Assembly (NCBI GenBank): GCA_963704875.1
Contig: CAVPIA010000008.1
Coordinates: forward strand, 1,798,001 to 1,862,000
Direction of reading: 5' to 3'
Source of the DNA: CAMYOC01 sp963704875
GTDB taxonomy: Bacteria > Pseudomonadota > Gammaproteobacteria > Steroidobacterales > XN24
DNA: 64,000 nucleotides
Shown here: positions 44,558 to 52,525 of the stretch, in pieces
Numbering within the stretch: position 1 is the first letter of the stretch
Layout of the letters: each line of letters begins with the position of its first letter
Program-made: the position numbers and the translations under genes
The notes under the pieces: model-generated
What the model was told of the DNA's origin: nothing
Database searches by the model: none
Seen by the model: the letters and a program-made list of their open reading frames with translations, nothing else

Positions 44558-45037
44558 TCAGAGCGGACAGGCGTCTACGGCATGGCCCGTGCCCTCAATG
44601 TAAAAGACCAATTCGTTATCCGCGGTAAATACCATTGCATAGTTCTTCATTTTCATCATTCCCGGCCCTCTGGACGGGCCGGCGATCCCGTACTCGATCA
44701 GCGTCCACCCCAGCGACGGTTCTTTGCTGGTGGCGGTAAACGTCACATGCGGGAAACCCGTGTGCTGAACCCACACGCCCGGAATCGGTTCGGCTCCCTC
44801 ACCCGGCCACTCCAGATCTATCCAGGTGCCGTCCTCTTCGAACGTAAAGCAACTGGGAAAAGCGGCTCCCTCGTATTCGGGGAAAAACGGTGACGACAGG
44901 ATTGTCACTTCGACAAGGAAAACCTGTCCCGCCAGATCGCCGCGATCGTCGTTGGGATGCCCGGTCCCGTCGGCAAAGGTCGCGCCCCCGGCTGCGCTCA
45001 ACGCCAGCGCCAGTAAAACTCTTGTGATGAACTTCAT
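44558..45037 (-). CDS. exported protein of unknown function
   Basis: 159 residues from ATG 45037, fixed by a GGAGGGGGGA ribosome site and a signal peptide (MKFITRVLLALALSAAGGAT, cut after FA). The mature protein, about 138 residues, is beta-rich with conserved-looking FPSCFTFEEDGTWIDLEWPG and a C-terminal cysteine pairing candidate (VDACPL). It could be a small secreted barrel. No family is recognised. Confidence 0.7.
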   Translation of the reverse strand: MKFITRVLLALALSAAGGATFADGTGHPNDDRGDLAGQVFLVEVTILSSPFFPEYEGAAFPSCFTFEEDGTWIDLEWPGEGAEPIPGVWVQHTGFPHVTFTATSKEPSLGWTLIEYGIAGPSRGPGMMKMKNYAMVFTADNELVFYIEGTGHAVDACPL

Positions 45038-45276
45038 GACTCCCCCCTCCAGTAAGTATTCTGGTTGACCCCCCCGACAAGCTCGCAAGGGCCTATCAGC
45101 CTGCCCCGAAGAGCGCCAAAACACCGCGTGACGTCACGTGACATCACGTGACGCGGAGAGCTTTCCCGGCCCTGGTGGCCCGCCAAATCTTTCTGACTTA
45201 CCATGACATGGCACGCAAAACGGGGTGTAACGGGATCGGGACAAAGACAGTGATCGCTTGATCGGGGTTTAAGGAT

Positions 45277-46746
45277 TTGACTCCTCAACAACCGGCAGGA
45301 CTTGGCAAGGGCGTAACGATGGCGGCGGTTTCCGCGCAGTTGGCACGGATCCAGGCCAGCCCGAGGTTCGCCAAGGCCCCCCGCTTGTGTCAGCTGCTGA
45401 GCTACCTGGTGGAGAATTCCGCCAGCGGGAATGTTCGCAATCTGCTGGAAGTCTCGATCGCGGTAGAGGTGTTTGGTCGCGGCGGGAATTTTGACCCCCA
45501 GTCCGATACGATCGTCCGCGTATCGGCGCGGCGCCTCAGAGTGTTTCTGGCTGATTACTATAAGAATCAGGGCCGCGACGATCCGGTTCGTTTTCGCATC
45601 CCCAGAGGACACTACCGGGTCAAAATTTCTCTGCGTGAACCACGGGCGAAAGCCGCTGTTCGCGCCTGGGCGAGCGGACCCTGGCGTCGGCGGGCCATTC
45701 CTGCCGCTGCCCTCTCGGTGTTAGTGGCGTTAATAATTGTCGGATATATCCGGCTACTTCCGACTAACGAGATACCCGGCGCCGGCACCGATTCGCGAAC
45801 ATCGCCGGAGTTTTTGCTGGGGCAACAGTTGCTGCATCGTCGCGGCCCGGGTGATCTGGAACACGCGGTGACAGAATTCGAAACAGCTGTCGCGAAAGAT
45901 CCTGACAATGTCGATGCGTGGATCGGGCTGGCCTCGGCTCTCCGGATTCTGAACCTTCAAGACCCGGACAGGTATGAACAAACGCTGCCGCGGCAATACA
46001 AGGCCTTGCACCAGGCCCTGTCCCTGGATCCGTCGCATCCGGAGGCCAATGCCCGCATGGCGGGCCTGCATGCTTCCTCAGGAGACCTGGCGGGCGCAAT
46101 CCGTTACATGAGCCAGGCCCTGGAATTCGGCGGGGAAAGCTATCTGGTGTTGGGGATGATCGCGGGGCAGGAACGCGCCAGCGGGAACCTGGAGCGGGCC
46201 ATAGAATTACAGCGGGAGGCCACAAGATATCCGCCTCTCGATGTGAGCTCTTTTAACAACCTTGCATACATGCTGTACGAGGCTGGCGAATTCGACGAGG
46301 CTCTCGGCGCGTTTTACGACGCGGAGAAAATTAATCCCCTGGGGCCCGTGCAGAAGGCAAACCTTGTCAAGATACTGGTACTCCAGGGCGAATTCGTGAT
46401 GGCCGAGCAAAAACTGAGTCAAATCCCGGCCGGTGCGGACAGGCAACAAGCGATAGCTCTGATCCAATACGCGTTCGGGCAAGACGAAGCCTCACGTCAG
46501 GCGCTGAAAGCATTGCAAGCAATGGCCAACCAATCAGCGTCAGTGGAACAATTGTTGCAAATAGCAGAGGTCTTTGCTTTTCGAGGCGAGGAAGACAGGG
46601 CGCTGGATCAGATCGAAGTGGCGTATCGGCAAATCATGAATCAGGATTCGGATCGCATCAACGAAATGCGAGTCTATCCAGAGATTTCTCAATTCACCTT
46701 ATCTGACGAGCCTGCATCAGCACCCCAGATTTGGTGCCTGGGCTGA
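45277..46746 (+). CDS. winged-helix-like N-terminal domain, TM helix and TPR protein
   Basis: 489 residues with TTG at 45277 as the longest start; an ATG at codon 15 (45319) is a fair alternative. Residues 20-115 match a DNA-binding-like domain found at the start of many cyclase/TPR proteins: ASPRFAKAPRLCQLLSYLVE, EVSIAVEVFGRG, FDPQSDTIVRVSARRLRVFL and RFRIPRGHYRV. One membrane helix (PAAALSVLVALIIVGYIRLL) divides it from a TPR region covering residues 170-470. The topology resembles CadC/ToxR-type one-component regulators. A role as a membrane-bound transcription factor is inferred. Confidence 0.8.
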   Translation: MTPQQPAGLGKGVTMAAVSAQLARIQASPRFAKAPRLCQLLSYLVENSASGNVRNLLEVSIAVEVFGRGGNFDPQSDTIVRVSARRLRVFLADYYKNQGRDDPVRFRIPRGHYRVKISLREPRAKAAVRAWASGPWRRRAIPAAALSVLVALIIVGYIRLLPTNEIPGAGTDSRTSPEFLLGQQLLHRRGPGDLEHAVTEFETAVAKDPDNVDAWIGLASALRILNLQDPDRYEQTLPRQYKALHQALSLDPSHPEANARMAGLHASSGDLAGAIRYMSQALEFGGESYLVLGMIAGQERASGNLERAIELQREATRYPPLDVSSFNNLAYMLYEAGEFDEALGAFYDAEKINPLGPVQKANLVKILVLQGEFVMAEQKLSQIPAGADRQQAIALIQYAFGQDEASRQALKALQAMANQSASVEQLLQIAEVFAFRGEEDRALDQIEVAYRQIMNQDSDRINEMRVYPEISQFTLSDEPASAPQIWCLG

Positions 46747-47040
46747 CAGGGCCCGAGCCTACGTCGCAGGACAACGGTCGAACTTGCTTACCCTGGCGGT
46801 GCTGGAACAGACATCTAATCTCCAGTGAGAGGGCAAGATCGGGGGCAGTGACCGTAATCCGCCCCGGCGGGGCCAACAATCACGGGTCTTTGGAGGGGCC
46901 TCGGCTCAGAGGAGCCCAGCGAGAGTGCGGGACACAGTAATAAGTACGTCACAGAATGCGCGGCCCATTCCGCATATCCTTGATGTATGGCGCGAACCGC
47001 GCAGGCAGCCCTTGCTGCCGCTACCGATATGGAGAACACA

Positions 47041-48486
47041 ATGAAGGCACGCTTTCTGGCCGCGACGCTTTTTGTCGCGATGAGTCTCACGCTTTCCGCC
47101 TGTGGCGGTGGCTCCGGCGGCGGCGCACCGGCCACCGGCAACGTGGCCATCCTGTTTACCGACGGTCCGACCGACCAGTACCAGCGGATGCTGGTGTCCG
47201 TCACCGGCATCAGGTTGATCGGTTCCGGCGGCCAGGTCGATATCTACGATGGTCCCGAGGTGACCTTCGACCTGCTGCAGATGAGCGAGTGGGCCGATCT
47301 GGCTTTCAACACCAAGGTACTCGCTGGCCGTTACAACAAGATCCGTCTTTTCCTGTCGAAAGTCGAACTGGTCGACATGGTCAACGGCACAAGCGTCACG
47401 CTGGACAAGCTGCCGGCTAACGGCAAGGTTGATCTGAATCCCCGCGGGCCGTTCGATGTCAGCCCCGACTTCACCACAGTGATCAAGCTGGACATCGATG
47501 CCCGGCGTTCATTCCAGGTAGTCGAGACCGGCAACCAGCAGCTGCGGCTGCGGCCTATCGTTTTTGTCGATGTTTTCCAGGGCGATCTTTTGCTGCCCGA
47601 CCGGCTGGTACGCGTGTTCGGCACGGTAGAAGACGGCTCCATCGAAGTGGGCAACGCACCGGCCCAGCAGGTTCAGTCATTCCGGCTGTGCGATCTCCAG
47701 TTTATTTCCCAGACCGGCGGTCCGACGCCCGGCGATCCGTCCGGCTGCGTGCGTGTTTTCGCGGATGGCGCGAGCGTGTTTGACGACACCGGAGACGAGG
47801 TGGACGCTACCGCTTTGGCAGAGGGCGAGCTGCTGACGGCAGTGGGCTTCCTGGTCGACAGCGCCAACGCCGGGACCCTGCTTGATCTCAACTCGGTGGT
47901 ACTGGAAATTGGCGACCGGCAGCCGAATGACGCCGGCGGCTGGAGCACCGCGAAGGGTGCGGTCACCAGCGATCCGGTGGCCTGCGATGCGGACCAGTGT
48001 TTTGATTTCGATCCCGAGGATAGCGATACCCTGATCACCACGCGCATGCAGCCGGGGACCCGTGTGTTCCGCGCCGACGGCACTGAGCTGGCGCAAAGCG
48101 ATGTCAGCATCGGCGACACCGGCTCGGTCGACGCGCTGCCGGTGGGTGCCGGGCAAAATGCGGCGCTGGTGGTGCTGGCGAACGAATTTGGCGGCGACAC
48201 GGTTGCAGGCACGTTAACCAGCGTGGATCCTGACACCGCCGCGCCGAACACGATACTCAACCTGAGCACCGACACTGACCCTGAGGTCGCGGTCTGCGTC
48301 AACGCCGATACCTCGATCGTCCAGGTGCTGGCGGACGACGCAGTGGTCACGCTGTTCGATCTGCTCGACCCCGCCGTGCTCGAAGACGGCTCGCTGATCG
48401 AGGCATTCGGTGACGTCGACGCGCCGCCGGCCGGCTGCGAGTTCGTTGCAGAACTGGTGATCGTCGAACCGCCTGCTGCGCCGTAG
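47041..48486 (+). CDS. DUF4382 domain lipoprotein
   Basis: 481 residues from ATG 47041, chosen for its GGAG site and lipoprotein signal (MKARFLAATLFVAMSLTLSA, lipidated Cys21). A Gly/Ser linker precedes the DUF4382 domain (VAILFTDGPTDQYQRMLVSV, LLQMSEWADLAFNTKVLAGR, YNKIRLFLSKVELVD), an immunoglobulin-like fold. The C-terminal half holds two DUF5666-like beta units (VFGTVEDGSIEVG; AGTLTSVDPDTAAPN). It is anchored to the outer membrane, and its role is unknown. A perfect palindrome follows 22 bases after its stop. Confidence 0.88.
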   Translation: MKARFLAATLFVAMSLTLSACGGGSGGGAPATGNVAILFTDGPTDQYQRMLVSVTGIRLIGSGGQVDIYDGPEVTFDLLQMSEWADLAFNTKVLAGRYNKIRLFLSKVELVDMVNGTSVTLDKLPANGKVDLNPRGPFDVSPDFTTVIKLDIDARRSFQVVETGNQQLRLRPIVFVDVFQGDLLLPDRLVRVFGTVEDGSIEVGNAPAQQVQSFRLCDLQFISQTGGPTPGDPSGCVRVFADGASVFDDTGDEVDATALAEGELLTAVGFLVDSANAGTLLDLNSVVLEIGDRQPNDAGGWSTAKGAVTSDPVACDADQCFDFDPEDSDTLITTRMQPGTRVFRADGTELAQSDVSIGDTGSVDALPVGAGQNAALVVLANEFGGDTVAGTLTSVDPDTAAPNTILNLSTDTDPEVAVCVNADTSIVQVLADDAVVTLFDLLDPAVLEDGSLIEAFGDVDAPPAGCEFVAELVIVEPPAAP

Positions 48487-48508
48487 CCGCGCAACCCTCA
48501 AGCTAAAC

Positions 48509-48544
48509 AACCGGGGTCAGAGACAAACGTCTCTGACCCCGGTT
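48509..48544. repeat. Dispersed palindromic repeat, family A copy 5
   Basis: The most complete copy: perfect 16-base arms (AACCGGGGTCAGAGAC and its complement) around AAAC. It is placed like a terminator for the DUF4382 gene but has no T-run. Confidence 0.9.
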
Positions 48545-48637
48545 GCTTTCTGCGGCCAGGAGAATGTTGCCAAAAGAAGTTGACTAATCTGTGTCTATCT
48601 GTATATTGGACATTACTTAGACAAAAGGAGACATGAC

Positions 48638-48841
48638 ATGACAGACAAAACCCCCAATACCTGGCCGGAGCTGGCCGCCGATCTCTACGACAGACTGACG
48701 CAGCGGAATGCAGAACTGGCCTACGAATTCGACAACGTAGAGGTTCTGGTCCCGAGCGCCGTGACCGACCAGGCGAACCATGCCCCTTGGCGGATTCACG
48801 GCACGCTGAAGATCCGGTCCCGCGATCTTGGCACGGCCTGA
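48638..48841 (+). CDS. small conserved protein of unknown function
   Basis: 67 residues from ATG 48638 with a strong AAAAGGAG site. The sequence (NTWPELAADLYDRLTQRNAE, YEFDNVEVLVPS, HAPWRIHGTLKIR) has a helix-then-beta layout and looks like a real conserved small protein; the exact family is not recalled. It overlaps the next gene by 14 bases, so the two are probably translated together. Confidence 0.7.
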   Translation: MTDKTPNTWPELAADLYDRLTQRNAELAYEFDNVEVLVPSAVTDQANHAPWRIHGTLKIRSRDLGTA

Positions 48842-49196
48842 ACCCCAGCTACGGATCGATGCCGTCGGGGGGCTCGAGCTCGGCTCACCCGACGGCATCA
48901 AACTGCAGCTTGCTGCGGCCGGTTCGGAGATTTCCGTGATCGTGCACAGCATGCCTGAGCTGTTACGACTTCGGCGCGAAGTCCCCCGTCGGGAAAAGCG
49001 AGGGGCCCTGTTTGCACGGCTTCAGACCGTTTCCCGGACGTCGGGCCTGACCTTCCATTGCAGGGTTGGCAACCGCAGCGTCGGGCGTCTGGACGCGGAC
49101 AGCCGCGGCACCTGGCTCGCTCGTCTACTGCGGATCGGTCCGGTCGAAATCCGGTTCCGAGATTTACTCGCTGCGTCACTATCGCGGCTTCGCTAA
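48828..49196 (+). CDS. small protein of unknown function, coupled to preceding gene
   Basis: 122 residues with TTG at 48828, overlapping the preceding gene. A beta-rich N-terminus (LQLAAAGSEISVIVHSMPEL) is followed by a basic middle (REVPRREKRGALFARLQTVS) and a well-ordered C-terminus (VGNRSVGRLDADSRGTWLAR, LLRIGPVEIRFRDLLA). The overlap and the protein-like composition support it. It is the last gene that clearly belongs to the first part of the window. Confidence 0.6.
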   Translation: MARPEPQLRIDAVGGLELGSPDGIKLQLAAAGSEISVIVHSMPELLRLRREVPRREKRGALFARLQTVSRTSGLTFHCRVGNRSVGRLDADSRGTWLARLLRIGPVEIRFRDLLAASLSRLR

Positions 49197-49310
49197 GGCC
49201 ACCAGACCGACGCAAGCACTGAAACCCAAGCAATCAACTGCAACGCTTTTACGATCCTTTACCCCAGCCACGACCCGGACTCGAAGCCGATGTCATGCGG
49301 AGCATTGCTT
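49197..49310. other. Apparent junction between two unrelated genomic segments
   Basis: To the left are intact proteobacterial-type genes with family A-E palindromes. To the right are Chloroflexota-type genes, no further copies of those repeats, and frequent frameshifts. The fragment at 49309-49545 begins abruptly inside a LysK-type protein. On the minus strand, 49259-49305 could be the tail of another gene (HDIGFESGSWLG, stop at 49259), also cut. The join is most simply an assembly chimera; a real insertion is less likely. Confidence 0.6.
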
Positions 49311-49545
49311 CCTGGGGGCCATCCGTGAAATGGATCCTGACACACGCCCCGGCTTCGTGGTCAAGACCGGCACCAGCGACATGAACGTCGTCGGCCCCGC
49401 CTGGCAATGTCCGATCCTGGCCTATGGCCCGGGCGACAGCAACCTGGACCACACGCCCAACGAACACATCCATCTGGATGAATATTGGCAGGCGGTGCAG
49501 GTGCTTGAGTTGGCGCTGCGCAGTTGGTCGTCGGCCGGCCGGTGA
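49309..49545 (+). pseudogene. C-terminal fragment of LysK/ArgE-type M20 deacetylase
   Basis: 79 codons with FLGAIREMD, then PGFVVKTGTSDMNVVGPAW, CPILAYGPGDSNLDHTPNEH and LDEYWQAVQVLELAL. This is the C-terminal part of the M20 group that removes the carrier protein LysW or an acetyl group in lysine/arginine biosynthesis (LysK), with the final metal-ligand histidine in LDHTPNEH. The first 80 percent of the enzyme is missing at the junction. LysW-dependent pathways are typical of Chloroflexota, Deinococcus-Thermus and archaea. The family is firm; the truncation is probably artificial. Confidence 0.7.
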
Positions 49546-50131
49546 GGTTTTGGCGGTTGACAGTCGCGGGCACGATGTGGTCCTGTCAACACTGAGCCTT
49601 TCTGCCGGTGACCGTCAACCGGCGTCGAAGCCAAATCTGCAACATTTTGTGTGCAGGTGGCTGATTCTAGCCCATCAGCTACGTTACCTTCGCTCTATAC
49701 AGCCCGTTTTCCTGTATCCCCGTTTCATTGGCCCTGGCAAAAACCTCATCCAGGTAACGCTCCTTCGGTTTCACAAAGACCCTGCCAATTTACCTTTTTC
49801 GGATAGTAATCGATTCGCTTTGTCCCTGATTTCCTCTGGTAGCCCCTTGGTTTAGCCTGGTGAAAGAGGGGTTGCGCACCGGCAATCGGGATCATCTCGA
49901 CTGCCTTCGATGCATCTGAAAATCCTCAAAAATCCTCAAACAACAGTCTGCGCATAGTCATCATTCAAAATGGAATGAAAAATTGTTTGACTCTTGCTTT
50001 GCGATTAGCGCCGTGCTAGTCTGAATGCAGTAGCCGCCCAGCGTTCGGGGTATGGAACAGACCGAATCAAGCGGCGCAAAGTGCGGAACGTAGCGCACAG
50101 TACAAGACCGATAAGTTGAGGAGGGATTGAA
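49546..50131. other. Intergenic region, no gene recognised
   Basis: 586 bases between the LysK fragment and the CBM-LysM gene. The only long plus-strand frame (to 49855) shows no family features past the LysK part. The last 80 bases before 50132 include a GAGGAGGG ribosome site and should hold the promoter of the next gene. Confidence 0.4.
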
Positions 50132-52113
50132 ATGCGAAGCATATCCGAACTTATCTACAGCACCCCAGGATGCGAGTTGCGTTGAGCCGTGATGGCCCTG
50201 CTGTCGATCGTCGCCGGCGTGGCGATGGCGGGGGCGGCGCCGCGAGCGCAGACGCATCGAATGTGATGAATGTAGTTAAGAACGGCAGTTTCGAAGGCGG
50301 GTTTGAGAGCCAGCCGGGCTGCGGCATGGTGGGGGCGGGCTGGACCTGCTTCACGAATGGCGGGGCAGCGGCGTACGGATTCTACGATGACATGTGGGCG
50401 CCGGTGGTGGCGGATGGCGAGCACAGCCAGTTGATCGAGATCAACACCAAGGGGCTGGTGGCGCCGGATGCGGACCGCTATGCGGGCATCTACCAGACGG
50501 TGAAGGTGAAGCCGGGCGAGGTCTACAAGCTGAGCCTGAAGGGCATGATCCGGACGACGAACTTCGAGGGCGACCCGTGGCGCTACCGGGTGGAAGTTGG
50601 ATACACGCATGGCGGCCACGGCGACTGGCAGCAGGTGATGAACTGGCAGGACGTGGGCTGGGACGAATACTTCCCGCGGACGGAGCCGGGCAATTTCAGC
50701 GGATTCATGGGCCAGATCAAGGCCAAGGAAGAGGCGCTGACGCTCTACATTCGGGTGTGGAAGAAGTGGGGCGTACCCAACCAAGAGTTGGATGTGAACC
50801 TGGATGCGATCAGCCTGGTGGGGATGATGATGGGATGGCCATGGCGAAGAAGGGAATGGCGAAGCCCATGGGACGAGATGCAGGGCGAGATGATGCCTGA
50901 ACAGCCGATGTGGCGCCGGAGAAACCCATGGGCGAAGCCATGGGCGATGGGCAGAGATGCCCAAGGAGCAAGTGGTGTGCGGCGGGCCGAACCTGGTCTA
51001 CAACGGCGGCTTCGAGCAGGGGTTCAACCCGGCGAGCATCGGCGATGTGGGACGGGGTTGGGGCAGCTTCACCAATGGCGGTGCGGCCAACTACGGATTC
51101 TATGACGACATGTGGGCGCCGGTGGTGGCCGAGCGGCGAGCACGCCCAGTTGATCGAGATCAACACCAAGGGCATCGTGCCGGCGGACAACGACCGCTAT
51201 GCGGGCATCTACCAGCGGATCGGCAAGCTGGAGCCTGGGCAAGACGTATGAATTGACGGTGCGCGGGGTGTTGCGCGGGACCGGCGGCGAGGGCAGCGAC
51301 CCCAACCGCTGGGAAGCGCAGGGCGGCATCAACTGGGGCGGCGACACCAAGTGGCAGCATGTGAGTAACTGGCAGGGGATGGACCTGGGCGGCATCCAGG
51401 TGCGAACGGAGCCGCAGAGCATCGGGACGTACAAGGTGCGCTTCACGGCCAAGGAAGCGAGCATGGTGTTGTTCCTGCGAGGCTGGATGAAGTGGGGCGT
51501 GACGGACCTGGAGATGGACCTGAACTTCGACGAGCTGAGCCTGCGGGCGTGCGAGCCGATGGCGAGATGGCGGCAGATGCAGCCGGAGCAGCCGATGCCG
51601 GCAGCGCCATGCCGCCGATGCGACCGGAGCAGCCGATTGCCACCATGTGCGAGTACGTGGTCAAGCCCGGCGACTCGCTGAGCGCCATTGCGGTGCAGTA
51701 CAACACGACCATCGCGGCGCTGGCCAAGGCCAATGGCATCGAGAACCCGAGCATCATCTACGTGGGCCAGAAGCTGGACATTCCCGGCTGCGAGATGGCG
51801 ATGAAGCCGACGCCCTACATGGGCTGCAGAGCATGATGGGCCCGGAAATGCAGCAGGGCATGGCGACAGCCGATGCCGCAAGGGCGATGCCCAGGAGCCG
51901 ATGCAAAGCTGGGACGAATGCCGAGGAAGGCTCATGGGCATGATGGCCCCGCCATGCAGCGCCGACCAGGAGATGATGCATCGAGTGGCGGCCGGCGAGA
52001 CGCTGAACGGCATCTGCGGCAAGTATGGAGTGGACCCGCAGGCTGTGGCGCTGATGAACGGACTGGCCAACGCCAACTTCCTCTACGTGGGGCAGCAGTT
52101 GCGGATGCCGTGA
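50132..52113 (+). CDS. secreted protein with two carbohydrate-binding-like domains and two LysM domains (frameshifted)
   Basis: ATG 50132 follows GAGGAGGGATTGAA. At least five frame changes (about 50170, 50820-50950, 51130, 51240, 51560-51640 and 51830-51900) split one gene. Joined, it reads: a signal peptide (MALLSIVAGVAMAGA, in another frame than the mature part); a CBM-like jelly-roll domain starting VVKNGSFEGGF at 50274 and ending near 50820; a Met/Gly/Lys-rich linker; a second similar domain starting NLVYNGGFEQGF at 50990; another linker; LysM 1 (YVVKPGDSLSAIAVQYNTTI, ending YVGQKLDIPGC) and LysM 2 (HRVAAGETLNGICGKYGVD, ending YVGQQLRMP). LysM binds peptidoglycan or chitin-like glycans. 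The gene type is common in Anaerolineae. The frameshifts are probably sequencing errors. Confidence 0.75.
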
Positions 52114-52215
52114 GAACTGGGGAATGGGGAATGGTGATTAGGGATTGGGGATTGGGTTGGAACAGGCGACCCAATCCCCAATCCCAAATCCCCAATCACC
52201 AATCCCCCACTGAAC
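52114..52215. repeat. Low-complexity GGGGATTGG / CCAATCCCC inverted repeat
   Basis: Directly after the stop at 52113, runs of GGGGAATGG and GGGATTGG up to about 52156 are followed after a short gap by CCCAATCCCCAATCCC-type runs up to about 52206. The two halves can form a long stem. The G-runs could also form a quadruplex. It may terminate transcription of the CBM-LysM gene. Confidence 0.8.
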
Positions 52216-52241
52216 TAGCTATCACCTGAAAACATATAGAA

Positions 52242-52289
52242 GGGGCGCAAGATCGTCTTGGTACTGGGGGGTGCTGGATCTTGCGCCCC
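52242..52289. repeat. Intergenic palindrome with 13-base arms
   Basis: GGGGCGCAAGATC at 52242-52254 pairs perfectly with GATCTTGCGCCCC at 52277-52289; imperfect pairing extends outwards (AGAA / TTC). It lies about 235 bases upstream of the first protease gene, in an otherwise featureless gap (52216-52525). It may be a terminator or a protein-binding site. Confidence 0.75.
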
Positions 52290-52525
52290 CTTCGCGTCCA
52301 GCGATGGTGGAACTTTGCAGCACGACATAAATGTCGTGCTACATGCGCGTGATGCCCCGATGCCACGATTCTCGCTTGACAAATACAGTCCCGCCGCCTT
52401 CCAAAAGTTTGCCCTGCGGACGCCCGGCGGGTCAGAGAGACGGGATACCTGCTTGCGTGTTTCACGGTTCGCCGTGATAATGGCGTGCAAAATGGCGCCT
52501 ATCCCCGACCCTCGGAGGTAACAAC

